Source: Corallococcus silvisoli (GTDB taxonomy: Bacteria > Myxococcota > Myxococcia > Myxococcales > Myxococcaceae). Taken from it: a DNA stretch of 64,000 bases. Made by a program: the position numbers and the translations under genes. The notes beneath the pieces were generated by a model that was not told the origin of the DNA, made no database searches, and saw nothing but the letters and a program-made list of their open reading frames with translations. This document shows positions 45,423 to 53,756 of the stretch, piece after piece; within the stretch, counting starts at the first letter, position 1, and each line of letters starts with the position of its first letter. The stretch is taken from contig NZ_JAAAPJ010000007.1 in the NCBI RefSeq assembly GCF_009909145.1, positions 62,001 to 126,000 on the forward strand, written 5' to 3'.

Positions 45423-46072
45423 GGCTTCTCACCCACCCAGTTGCCCGGCGGCGCGTAGTCGCACACCCACAGCTGCCACGTGCCCACGCTCGCGCCAAAG
45501 GGCGAGTTCTTCGTGCACAGCCGCGTCGCGCAGCCCACCGCCTTCGTGGTGCGCCACACCACCTGCGTGTAGTGGCCGCACATCTTCCCCGGCTTGCAGG
45601 TGCCGCGCGCGAAGTCGTAGTCGGCGGACTCGTCCGCCCACCCCTTCACCACCTGCGCCGTGGTCCAGGTGTCCGGCGTCGCGGCGGCCAGGTTCTCTCC
45701 AAAGGCGCCCCGGTTCGGGTTGTGCTCGAAGCGGCACTCCTTCGCGTACGCCTCCGCCTTGCGCGCGGCCTCGTCGGACCAGGTGAGCGCGGGCAGCGCG
45801 GGCTTCGGCGTGGGGCGCGAGGCCTGGGCGCGCGCCGCGTTGTGCGCGGCCACCATGTCGCGCTTCAGCTCCGCGGCGGACGGCACCGGCTTGCGGGCGC
45901 CCTCCGCCGGCGCGGGCGTGGAGGCCTTGCGCGCGGCGGCGGTGGCGGAGGCCTTCGTGGAGGCGGACACCGGGCGCTGCGCGCTCGCGCTGGAGCCACA
46001 CCCGGTGAGCAGGGCCAGCAGCAACGCGGCGGGCCCGCGGCGGAACAGAGGAAGAGCCATGCGCGACATCAT
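45416..46072 (-). CDS. CAP/SCP-domain secreted lipoprotein, second copy
   Basis: This 218-residue paralogue of the CAP protein at 42753 has a lipoprotein signal (LLTGC), an Ala/Ser/Thr/Pro linker and the same four signatures: HNAARAQASRPTPKPAL, FEHNPNRGAFGENLAA, MCGHYTQVVWRTTKAVGCA and VCDYAPPGNWVGEKPY. The two genes point the same way and flank three unrelated genes, so they are not a simple tandem duplication. The start may also be the Met at 46060, which gives a tighter signal peptide. Confidence 0.93.
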   Translation of the reverse strand: MMSRMALPLFRRGPAALLLALLTGCGSSASAQRPVSASTKASATAAARKASTPAPAEGARKPVPSAAELKRDMVAAHNAARAQASRPTPKPALPALTWSDEAARKAEAYAKECRFEHNPNRGAFGENLAAATPDTWTTAQVVKGWADESADYDFARGTCKPGKMCGHYTQVVWRTTKAVGCATRLCTKNSPFGASVGTWQLWVCDYAPPGNWVGEKPY

Positions 46073-46126
46073 CGCCGCACCGGACGCCGCCGCGCAGCCG
46101 GGGTGGGCGGGGCAGGCGGCCTGGCC

Positions 46127-47455
46127 CTAACCGTCCAGGCCGGTCAGGGGGCCCGTGCCGTCGTCGCCAAAGGTGGTCGTGGGCACGCCGAGCATGGTGA
46201 GCAGGGACGCGTAGAGGTTCGCGAGCGGCACCCCCGGGTAGCGCACGTGCCGGCCCGGGGAGATGGCGCCTCCCGCGCGGCCCGCGAGCAGGATGGGCAG
46301 GTTCTTGTGCTCGTGCATGTTGCCGTCGGCGATCTCACTGGAGAAGTACGCCACGCTGTGGTCCAGCAGCGTCCCGCCCTCCTCCAGCACGCCCTTCATC
46401 CGCTGGAGGAGGTAGGAGAACTGCTCCACCTCCCACTTGTCGATCTTCGCCAGCGCGTCGTAGTTGGCCTGGGCCCGCTGGTGGTGCGAGTACGCGTGGT
46501 GCTCGCCGGAGAGCCCCAGGAACGAATACACGCGCTCGCTGCGCGCGTTGCCCAGCATGAAGGTGCACGTGCGGGTCAGGTCGCACTGGAACGCGAGCAC
46601 GATGAGGTCCAGCATCGCCTTCGTCTTCTCGCGCACGTCCACGGTGTCCGCGGGCGCCGCCACCGCGCCGCACTGCGGACCGATGCCGTCCATCGCGTTG
46701 ACGCGCAGCTCCAGCTCGCGCACGCCGGTGAAGTACTCGTCCAGCTTGCGCCGGTCGGTGGTGCCCAGCTTCCCCTCGAGCGCCTTCGCGTCGGAGCGCA
46801 CGGTGTCGATGATGCTCAGGCCATACGCCTTGCGCTTCGCCAGCTCCGCCTGGGTGGCGCCCGGATCGAAGTCCGCGAAGAGCCGGTCGAAGGCGGCGCG
46901 GGGCTTCGTCTCCTTGGGCACGGGCGTGGCCGGCCCCGCCCACGCGATGTTGTTCGCGTACGGGCACGCGTAGCCGGAGTCGCAGTTGCCAATGCCCTTG
47001 CCCTGGTCGATGCCCAGCTCCAGCGACGGGAAGCGCGTGGCCTTGCCCACGGAGTTCGCCAGCACCTGGTCCATGGAGATGCCGGTGCGGATGTTGGTGC
47101 CTTCGGTCTTGTAGGCCTTGCGGCAGCTGAGGAACGCGGCCGTCGCGGCGGCGTGGTGTCCGTCACCGTCCGGCTTCCCCGGCAGGTTGTTCAACCCGCT
47201 CAGCACCAGCACGTCGTTCTTCACCGGCGCCAGCGACGCCAGCGTGGGCGTCAGGCCCCAGCCCGCGCCCTCCGCCTCCGGGGTCCACTTGGGCATGTGG
47301 ATGCCGCAGGGCGTGTAGAAGGTCACGAAGCGGCGGGGCGCGGGCGCGGCGGCGCGGGCCACCCGGGGACGCATGACGTCCAGCAGGGGCAGCGCCAGCA
47401 GCGTGCCCATGCCCCGCAGCACGGTCCGGCGGGACAACACAGGGATGCGGCTCAT
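46127..47455 (-). CDS. DUF1552-family protein with Tat signal
   Basis: The 442-residue product starts with a twin-arginine signal (LSRRTVLRGMG, then a hydrophobic stretch), so it is probably folded in the cytoplasm and exported by Tat. The rest matches DUF1552 proteins, common with DUF1592 partners in Planctomycetes and Myxobacteria: RRFVTFYTPCGIHMPKW, LSGLNNLPGKPDGDGHH, and the C-terminal AYFSSEIADGNMHEHKNLPILL. The biochemistry is unknown, although the C-terminal part recalls the sulfatase/alkaline-phosphatase fold. Its start overlaps the stop of the partner gene by four bases (ATGA). Confidence 0.9.
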   Translation of the reverse strand: MSRIPVLSRRTVLRGMGTLLALPLLDVMRPRVARAAAPAPRRFVTFYTPCGIHMPKWTPEAEGAGWGLTPTLASLAPVKNDVLVLSGLNNLPGKPDGDGHHAAATAAFLSCRKAYKTEGTNIRTGISMDQVLANSVGKATRFPSLELGIDQGKGIGNCDSGYACPYANNIAWAGPATPVPKETKPRAAFDRLFADFDPGATQAELAKRKAYGLSIIDTVRSDAKALEGKLGTTDRRKLDEYFTGVRELELRVNAMDGIGPQCGAVAAPADTVDVREKTKAMLDLIVLAFQCDLTRTCTFMLGNARSERVYSFLGLSGEHHAYSHHQRAQANYDALAKIDKWEVEQFSYLLQRMKGVLEEGGTLLDHSVAYFSSEIADGNMHEHKNLPILLAGRAGGAISPGRHVRYPGVPLANLYASLLTMLGVPTTTFGDDGTGPLTGLDG

Positions 47456-49128
47456 GGCTTGGAAACCTCCGCCTCGCCATGCCGTTGCAGGAACGCGCCG
47501 CTGCGGACGATGGCGAGAATGTAGTCAGTGAAACGGCCCCCCTGGGCCTCGGCTTGCTGGGAGATGTCGCGCACGGTGCAGCGGTCCGCGGCCTCCGCGC
47601 CGCGCCCCAGGGCATAGGTGAGCAGGTGGCGCGTCATGCAGGCGGACAGGTCCGGGTCCTGCTTCACCACCCCGCGCAGCTCCACCACGCCGGTGAACGT
47701 CTTGCCCCCGGGCAGCTCGCCGCTGGAGTCCACCGCCGCGCCGCCTTCCTCCTTCGTGCGCCAGCGGCCCACCGGGTCGAAGTTCTCCATGCCGAAGCCC
47801 AGCGGATCCATCAGCGTGTGACAGCCCGCGCAGGTGGGGTTCGCGCGGTGCTGCGCCATGCGCGCCTTGATGTTGAGCGTGGGGTCCACCGTCGGGGCCA
47901 GCCCGCCCGCGTCGGGCGGCGGCGGCGGCGGCGCCTTGCACAGCAGCTGCTCCAGCACCCACACCCCGCGCTTCACCGGGGAGGTGCGATCCGGGTTGGC
48001 GGTGACGGTGAGCAGCGCGCCCTTCCCGAAGAGGCCCGCGCGCTCCGGGTGGCCCTGCAGGTCCACGCGCGTCATCGCGTTGGTGCCGGGCAGCGGCAGG
48101 CCGTAGTGCGCGGCCAGCCGGTCGTTCACGTAGGTGAAGGGCGCGTCCAGCAGGTCCTTGAACCGGTGGTTGCCGCTGACGAACTCCTGGAAGACGAGCT
48201 GCGTCTCCTGGCGCATGGCCTGCCGCAGCGGCTCGTCGAAGCCGTAGCGCGGCTCCGGCTGGGAGAAGTCGAGCGCGCGCGTGTAGAGCCACTGGCCCGC
48301 GAAGTTGTCCACCAGCGCGCGAGCCTTGGGGTCCGCCAGCATGCGCCGCACCTGCGCCTCCAGGACCGAGGGCTCATGCAGGTGTCCGCCCTCCGCGGCC
48401 TGGAGCAGCGCCTCGTCCGGCATGCTGCTCCAGAGGAAGTACGACAGGCGGCTCGCCAGCTCCACGTCGCCAATGGGGTGCGGCGCGGTGGACGTGGGCT
48501 CCGCGTCCAGCTCCACGCGGAAGAGGAAGTGCGGGGACACCAGCACCGAGCGCAGCGCCAGCTTCACGCCCACCTCCGGCCCGTCCCCTTGCTGTCCGGC
48601 CCGCGCGATGAACGCGACCAGCCCCTCCACCTCCTGCTCCGTCACCGGGCGGCGCCAGGCCTTGCGCGCGAAGTCCCGCAGCAGCTTGCGGGCGCACGGC
48701 TCCGGCTGGGCGGGGTTCAGCGCGCAGGCGGAGAACCGGCCCTTCGCCCACGCGGTCTCCACCAGCACCTGGGCCGCGTGCGAGTACTTCTCCATCAGCA
48801 GCGGAGACATGCTGAGCACGTCCGCGTTGTTGTCGAAGCCGAAGCCGTGGTCGTCAGGCGGGAAGTCGCGCGCGGGCGTGCTGGTGTCCCCCAGCAGGTC
48901 GCGCACGGTGTTGTCATACTCGGCGCGGTTGAGGCGGTGCAGGGTCACGCGGCCCGGGTCGCGCGACTCGGAGCGACACAGCGTGTCCTGCGGATCCACG
49001 GAGGTGTTCGGCTCCTCGGGAGCCTCCGGTCCCGGCAGCACCCGGGCCCTGGGCGGTGAGTCGTTGCACCCCAGGAGCAGCAATACCGCGAGGCCCATCC
49101 CCTGCCATCCCCGACTGCAGGCTGTCAC
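47452..49128 (-). CDS. DUF1587/DUF1592/DUF1588/DUF1585 lipoprotein with c-type heme motif
   Basis: This 558-residue lipoprotein (signal ending LLLGC) has the domain series typical of Planctomycete-type exported proteins: an N-terminal DUF1587 region (LHRLNRAEYDNTVRDLLGD), then DUF1592 and DUF1588 in the middle (FLFRVELDAEP, PVKRGVWVLEQLLCKAPPPPP). Near the C-terminus CAGCH is a canonical CxxCH heme-binding motif, followed by MDPLGFGMENFDPVGRWR and DUF1585. A single heme suggests an electron-transfer or oxidative role. The GTG at 49128 has GGAGG eleven bases upstream; the ATG at 49098 is an alternative. It is translationally coupled to the DUF1552 gene. Confidence 0.9.
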   Translation of the reverse strand: MTACSRGWQGMGLAVLLLLGCNDSPPRARVLPGPEAPEEPNTSVDPQDTLCRSESRDPGRVTLHRLNRAEYDNTVRDLLGDTSTPARDFPPDDHGFGFDNNADVLSMSPLLMEKYSHAAQVLVETAWAKGRFSACALNPAQPEPCARKLLRDFARKAWRRPVTEQEVEGLVAFIARAGQQGDGPEVGVKLALRSVLVSPHFLFRVELDAEPTSTAPHPIGDVELASRLSYFLWSSMPDEALLQAAEGGHLHEPSVLEAQVRRMLADPKARALVDNFAGQWLYTRALDFSQPEPRYGFDEPLRQAMRQETQLVFQEFVSGNHRFKDLLDAPFTYVNDRLAAHYGLPLPGTNAMTRVDLQGHPERAGLFGKGALLTVTANPDRTSPVKRGVWVLEQLLCKAPPPPPPDAGGLAPTVDPTLNIKARMAQHRANPTCAGCHTLMDPLGFGMENFDPVGRWRTKEEGGAAVDSSGELPGGKTFTGVVELRGVVKQDPDLSACMTRHLLTYALGRGAEAADRCTVRDISQQAEAQGGRFTDYILAIVRSGAFLQRHGEAEVSKP

Positions 49129-49367
49129 GTCTCGAGCGCCTCCCCCGGGCCCCCCCACGAGGCCTCGGCGGCGACGCTCGAAGCAAGTCTCACTCCAGCC
49201 CGGTCGTGGACACGGGCCGACGCCGCGCTCAGCCCCGGGGGTAGGGATGAGCCCTCGTGGGGGATGGAGAGGAGAAGAGAAGTTCCGCGACCGACGACGC
49301 CCGTGGGCCGGGAGGGGCGCCGCGTGCCGACACCTTCCCCGGAGGGCGGATCAGGCAGGCGCGGGAC

Positions 49368-49402
49368 TCCCGGAAGCAGGCGGTGCGCGCCTGCCTCCGG
49401 GA
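49368..49402 (-). terminator. Hairpin downstream of the M3 peptidase gene
   Basis: TCCCGGA and GCAGGCG (49368-49382, one mismatched base between them) pair with CGCCTGC and TCCGGGA (49388-49402) around a 5-nt loop. It starts 10 bases beyond the M3 peptidase stop and has no T-run. Confidence 0.65.
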
Positions 49403-49412
49403 TGAAGCGGGG

Positions 49413-51503
49413 CTACTTCGAGTCCTTCGCGGTGCCCGTCGTCTTCGAGGCGCCGTCGAGGTACGCGCGGTAGGCCTCGAAGGCGTACGGCCGGCCGAGG
49501 AAGTCCTGCACCAGCTCACCAGCGGGCTTGGAGCCGCCGGGCTCCAGCACCGTCTTGCGGTACTTCATCGCCGTGTCGCGATCCAGGTAGCCCTTCTGCT
49601 GGAACTCGGACTCCAGGTCCTTCGCGATGACGGAGGACCAGAGGTACGTGTAGTACGCGGCCGAGTACCCATCCAGGTGCCCGAAGGCGAGCTCGAAGTG
49701 GGTGCCGTCGCGGTACTCGTGGCGGAAGGGGGACAGCTTCTTCTGCAGCTCCGACAGCACCGCGGACGTGTCGAAGCCCGGCGCGCGCGAGTAGTACTGG
49801 AGGCTGACCGCGGACAGGAAGAGCTGGCGGCGCGCCCACAGGCCCAGGCCGAACTCCTTCGACGCGCGCAGCTTCTCCACCATCTCCGCGGGGATGGGCT
49901 CGTTGGTCTCATGGTGCTTGGCGAAGCTCTTGAGCACCTCCGGCTGCTCCGCCCACTGCTGGAGCAGCATGGACGGCGTCTCCACGAAGTCGCGCTCGGT
50001 GGAGATGCCGGAGATGGGCGTCCACTTCTGGTGGCCGGAGAAGACGGCGTGCATCAGGTGGCCGAACTCGTGGAAGAACGTCTCCACCTCGTCGTGCGTC
50101 ATCAGGTCGCCGGGGCGCGGGAAGTTGCACACCAGCACGCCCTCCGGCAACCGCCGGCCCTCCTCGCCCGTCACCAGGTCGAACTGCGCCGCGTGCTTGT
50201 ACTTGTCGTCGCGCGGGTGCATGTCCAGGTAGATGCGGCCCAGCGGCTTGCCGCCGTCCACGACGTCGTACGCCTCCACGTCGGCGTGCCACGTCTTCGC
50301 GTCCTTCACCGGCTGGAAGGCCACGCCCCACAGGCTGGACGTGATGCCCATCACGCCGTCCTTCACCCGCGCGTACTCCAGGTAGGGCCGCACCGCCTGC
50401 GAGTCGAACCCGAAGCGCTCCGCGCGCACCCGGTCCTCGTAGTAGTCCTGGTCCCACGGATCCACCGACGTGGCGCCCTTCACGTCCTTCTTCTTGCGCG
50501 CCAGGAGCTCCGCCATCTCCTTCTTCGCGCGGCCCTCGGTGGCCTGCGCCAGCTGGTCGATGAAGTCCGCGGCGGCCTGCTGCGTGCGCGTCATCCGCGT
50601 CTCGGTGGTGAAGGCCGCGTAGTTGTCGTAGCCCAGCAGCGTGGCCAGCTCGTTGCGCTTCTCGATGAGCTGCGCGAGCACCGCCTGGTTCTTGGGGAAC
50701 GCGCGCTGCCGGTACGCGCGCCACAGCTTCTCGCGCGCCTTGGCGTTCTTCGCGTACGTCATGAACGGGAAGTAGTCCGGGTAGTTGCTGGTGATGACCA
50801 CCTTGCCGTCCGCGCCCGGCGCGTGCGCCTTCTTGTAGTCCTCCGGCAGCCCGTCCAGCTCCTTGGCCGTGAGGGCCACGGTGCGCGTGTCCTCCGCGAT
50901 GTTCTGCCCGAACTGCTGGCCCAGCTTGAGGATCTCCTCGTTGAGCGTCTTCACCTTCGCCCGCGTGGCCTCGTCCCGGTCCACGCCCGCGCGCCGGAAG
51001 TCCAGCAGCGTGCGGTCCACCCAGTGACGCGTGGGCTCGTCCGCCTTGTCCAGGTTCACCAGCGACAGCGCGTCATACACGCCGCGGTCCTGCGACAGCG
51101 CCACGCTGGTCGCGTCCACCTGCTGCTCGCACTCGCGGGACGCGTCGCGCATGGCGGCGTCCGGGTGCACCTCGTGCGTGAGGCTGGAGCGGTTGGCCGC
51201 GTTGATGATGGCCGTCTGCGCCTCGTCGTACGCCTTGAGGACGCCCATGCCGTTCGTCTTCGGATCCAACTTCTTCAGCGCCGTCACCTGCGCCTGCGCC
51301 CGCTCCAGGTCCGCCTTGCACAGGGCCTTGTAGGCGTCCGGCGTTCCCGCCAGCGGCTCCGAGCCCTTGACGGGGGCCAGCGCGGGCTTCGCCGCGGCGT
51401 TGGCCGCGACGCGGGCCATGGCCTCGCGGTTCTGCGTGATGCTGCCGTTGGAGCAACCCGTCGCGGCGAGCGCCGCCACGACGGTGAGCGCGGGGATTCT
51501 CAA
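49413..51503 (-). CDS. M3-family metallopeptidase (oligopeptidase), lipoprotein
   Basis: The M3 family (thimet/neurolysin, oligopeptidase A) cleaves short peptides. The 696-residue product has the zinc site HEFGH near residue 478 with the expected downstream Glu, and the family C-terminal features FGHLDGYSAAYYTYLWS and LGRPYAFEAY. An N-terminal lipoprotein signal (MRIPALTVVAALAATGC) indicates an envelope location, unlike cytoplasmic oligopeptidase A. The start is a TTG at 51503: GGAGGA lies seven bases upstream and the signal peptide begins exactly there. Upstream codons in this frame overlap the divergent region at 51.7 kb. Confidence 0.93.
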   Translation of the reverse strand: MRIPALTVVAALAATGCSNGSITQNREAMARVAANAAAKPALAPVKGSEPLAGTPDAYKALCKADLERAQAQVTALKKLDPKTNGMGVLKAYDEAQTAIINAANRSSLTHEVHPDAAMRDASRECEQQVDATSVALSQDRGVYDALSLVNLDKADEPTRHWVDRTLLDFRRAGVDRDEATRAKVKTLNEEILKLGQQFGQNIAEDTRTVALTAKELDGLPEDYKKAHAPGADGKVVITSNYPDYFPFMTYAKNAKAREKLWRAYRQRAFPKNQAVLAQLIEKRNELATLLGYDNYAAFTTETRMTRTQQAAADFIDQLAQATEGRAKKEMAELLARKKKDVKGATSVDPWDQDYYEDRVRAERFGFDSQAVRPYLEYARVKDGVMGITSSLWGVAFQPVKDAKTWHADVEAYDVVDGGKPLGRIYLDMHPRDDKYKHAAQFDLVTGEEGRRLPEGVLVCNFPRPGDLMTHDEVETFFHEFGHLMHAVFSGHQKWTPISGISTERDFVETPSMLLQQWAEQPEVLKSFAKHHETNEPIPAEMVEKLRASKEFGLGLWARRQLFLSAVSLQYYSRAPGFDTSAVLSELQKKLSPFRHEYRDGTHFELAFGHLDGYSAAYYTYLWSSVIAKDLESEFQQKGYLDRDTAMKYRKTVLEPGGSKPAGELVQDFLGRPYAFEAYRAYLDGASKTTGTAKDSK

Positions 51504-51728
51504 GGGGACTTCCTCCACAGGGGAAACGACGTGAATCGCGGGCCCGTCATGCCACATCCCCGCCCCTCTTCGCCTGTCCACCGTGAACAGCCAGGCGGCC
51601 TCCTCGCGCCGTCCGGATGCTTGTCCTCCCACCGTGACGCACCTCGACTTGTGTCTCCAACCACCCCCCGGTAATCCCGCACTCGCCTCGAATTCTTGGA
51701 AGATGTCCTGGTCGGAGGATGCAAGCGG

Positions 51729-52622
51729 ATGCGCAAGGCACTGGGTGGTGCGGTCGCGGCGTTGCTGATGTGGGGCTGTGGTGGCGCGGGGACGGAGGCT
51801 CCGCCCGCTGCTCCGGAGGGACTGTCGCTGAGCTCGGAGGCGGGGGTGACCCAGGGCACCTGGGGACGGGACGGGCAGACGGTGTCCTTCGCCTCGCGGG
51901 AGGTGGAGCCCGGGGTGTACCGCCTGGAGGTGCGGATGCACGGCATGACGCTCACGGGCCTGATGGACCCGGCGTCGGGCGTGTCGTCGCTGGACGGCTT
52001 CGCGGACGCGAACGCGCAGGACACGCAGGTGGTGGAGGCGGACCGCGAGGTGCTGGGCGCGCTCTACGGGGCGCTCAACCAGGGGCTGCCCGCGGGTGAC
52101 GCGGCGGCGCCGGAGGCCATGTACCTGCGGCGCGCGGTGGGCCTGTGGGCGCAGCACCCCACGAGCGTGGCGCTGAAGCGCACGGTGATGGGCGAGCAGG
52201 GCCGCGGCTACACCATGCTGTGCAGCTACGCGAAGTGCGGCGGCAAGAACACGGGCAGCTGCGGCGGCACGTACAACTGGTACTCGTACGCGAAGCACGA
52301 CTGCAACAATGGTGGCTTCGACAACCCGAAGAACCAGCAGATCGCCCAGCTGGGAGACCACACGTCGTGCAACGGCGACGAGTACTACATGAACGGCAGC
52401 ACCTGGGTGTGCGGCGAGCCGGACCACTGGTCGCGCCCCAAGGTGATGGGCAACTGCTTCGGCCGCTGCGGCGGGGGCTGCGGCGGCGACACGCAGTACA
52501 CGGTGGACGCGACGAACCACGACGGCTGCGTGCGCAACGGCCACGTGCTGGCGAGCGCCTATTGCGACGACCAGTTCCTGTCCGCGACGGACGACGAGCT
52601 GTTCGCCCCCAACTGCTACTGA
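51729..52622 (+). CDS. Cysteine-rich secreted lipoprotein, possibly phospholipase A2-like
   Basis: The 297-residue product has a lipoprotein signal (MWGC), a first half of about 150 residues without recognisable motifs, and a cysteine-rich second half with repeated Cys-Gly clusters (CSYAKCGGKNTGSC, CFGRCGGGCGGDTQY) followed by NHDGCVRNGH. An HD-x-C step after a Cys-rich calcium-loop-like segment recalls the active site of secreted phospholipase A2, but the match is loose and I would not assign it. At least twelve cysteines in the second half imply several disulfides and an extracytoplasmic location. It overlaps the next gene by one base. Confidence 0.7.
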   Translation: MRKALGGAVAALLMWGCGGAGTEAPPAAPEGLSLSSEAGVTQGTWGRDGQTVSFASREVEPGVYRLEVRMHGMTLTGLMDPASGVSSLDGFADANAQDTQVVEADREVLGALYGALNQGLPAGDAAAPEAMYLRRAVGLWAQHPTSVALKRTVMGEQGRGYTMLCSYAKCGGKNTGSCGGTYNWYSYAKHDCNNGGFDNPKNQQIAQLGDHTSCNGDEYYMNGSTWVCGEPDHWSRPKVMGNCFGRCGGGCGGDTQYTVDATNHDGCVRNGHVLASAYCDDQFLSATDDELFAPNCY

Positions 52623-53008
52623 TGCGGCTGGGGCGCGTGGTGCGGGGCGCGGTGGGGGCGGCGGGGCTGTGGCTCGCCGCGCTCGGCTGCACGTCGACGA
52701 CCTCCTCGCGGGCGGAGGCGGGGGAGGCGGTGGTGCGCCGCTTCTTCCAGGCCCTGCCCTCCGGGGACTGCGCGGTGCTGGGCCCGCTGCTGGTGCAAGG
52801 GGCGGGCGCGTCCTCGTGCGAGGACACGCTGCGGAGCCTGCGTGAGCACGACCTGCGCCTGGTGGACATCGTCGAGGCGAAGGTGGACGGCCGGAACGCG
52901 GACGCGGTGCTCGTGCGGGCGCGCGTGTCGCAGGGAGGCGCGGAGCGCTCGGAGCCGTTCCTCTTCCGGGTGGAGCGCCAGGGCGAAGGCTGGCGCCTTC
53001 GGCTGTGA
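52622..53008 (+). CDS. Hypothetical lipoprotein (NTF2/DUF4878-like)
   Basis: The 128-residue product has a lipoprotein signal ending AALGC, then a helix with AVVRRFFQALPSGDC and three beta strands including DIVEAKVDGRNADAVLVRARV and PFLFRVERQGEGWRLRL. That order resembles small NTF2-like or DUF4878 lipoproteins. Its ATG shares a base with the stop of the preceding gene (TGATG), so it is coupled to it. Function unknown. Confidence 0.75.
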   Translation: MRLGRVVRGAVGAAGLWLAALGCTSTTSSRAEAGEAVVRRFFQALPSGDCAVLGPLLVQGAGASSCEDTLRSLREHDLRLVDIVEAKVDGRNADAVLVRARVSQGGAERSEPFLFRVERQGEGWRLRL

Positions 53009-53020
53009 GGGGTGCGGACG

Positions 53021-53554
53021 ATGCGGAACCGTGAGCGGGTGATGCTGGGCGGCGCGGGCGTGCTGGTGGCCGCGCTGCTCGCCGTGGCGCCGTGGCCGGC
53101 CCGGGAAGAGCGGGCCCGGCCCGCCGCCCCTGGAGCGGTCGCGCCGGCCGCGGATCCGGTGCCCGCGGCGGCGGTCGCGCCGAAGCGCGCGGTGCCGGCG
53201 CGGACGCCCGAACCCGGGCAGCCCGCCGCGACGGTGGTGCCGCCGAGCCCCGGGGACGTGCCGCCGGAGCCGGAGGTGGCCAACGCGCCGCCTCAGCAGA
53301 ACGACCCCATCGCGGAGGAGCTGCCCCAGACGGCGCGCTGGAAGCTGGAGAAGACGGAGCACATCACCACGCTGCTGGGGCGGGACGTGACGCGGTTGGA
53401 AGGGGAGCGCCAGGAGGCGCGCACGCGCGGGGACAAGGCCCGCGTCGAACAGGTGGACGCGCTCCTGCGGCGTCACCGCGTCCGGCTGGATGAGCTGCGT
53501 GAGGAGGCCCGCGTCCTGACCGAGGCCGCCCGGAACGAACCGCCCGAGCCGTGA
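53021..53554 (+). CDS. Hypothetical anchored protein with C-terminal coiled coil
   Basis: The 177-residue product begins with a membrane anchor or uncleaved signal (VMLGGAGVLVAALLAVAPW), has a Pro/Ala-rich linker of about 80 residues, and ends with a charged helix that should form a coiled coil (residues about 105-170, DVTRLEGERQEARTRGDKAR). It is the third gene of a probable operon with the two lipoproteins upstream, 12 bp after the second. I recognise no family; an in-frame GTG at 53012 is also possible. Confidence 0.7.
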   Translation: MRNRERVMLGGAGVLVAALLAVAPWPAREERARPAAPGAVAPAADPVPAAAVAPKRAVPARTPEPGQPAATVVPPSPGDVPPEPEVANAPPQQNDPIAEELPQTARWKLEKTEHITTLLGRDVTRLEGERQEARTRGDKARVEQVDALLRRHRVRLDELREEARVLTEAARNEPPEP

Positions 53555-53670
53555 GCCTCCGCGGGCCCGCGCCCGTGAAGCGCCGCCTCGCGCGCCCGCC
53601 TCCTTGTCGGGAGGAGGACACCGCCCGCCCGCCTGCCTCCCAGGCGGCGGTCCGTCGCTCGCGGCACGTG

Positions 53671-53691
53671 GAGCCCGGACGCTTCGGGCTC
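53671..53691 (+). terminator. Hairpin after the three-gene lipoprotein operon
   Basis: GAGCCCG at 53671-53677 pairs with CGGGCTC at 53685-53691 around a 7-nt loop. It lies 117 bp after the last gene of the operon and ahead of the MFS promoter. The rest of the 200-bp gap has only a weak CCTCC/GGAGG stem near 53600. Confidence 0.5.
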
Positions 53692-53723
53692 TGAGTACGC
53701 TCGCTTCTGCTTCGCGCCACCCA

Positions 53724-53745
53724 CCTGTCAGGCCCGCGTGACAGG
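53724..53745 (+). promoter_or_regulatory. Palindrome directly upstream of the MFS exporter gene
   Basis: CCTGTCA at 53724-53730 and TGACAGG at 53739-53745 form a perfect 7-bp inverted repeat with an 8-bp spacer. It ends 11 bases before the ATG and includes the AGG that would serve as the ribosome-binding site. It could be an operator for a TetR- or MarR-type repressor, or an RNA hairpin that hides the ribosome-binding site. No regulator gene is adjacent. Confidence 0.5.
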
Positions 53746-53756
53746 CACGGCGCGTC

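Noticed and set aside
46127..49128. DUF1552/DUF1592 pair considered as evidence for a planctomycete.
   Set aside because: These pairs also occur in myxobacteria, and the IF-3 tail, MYXO-CTERM-like tag and other genes fit a myxobacterium better.
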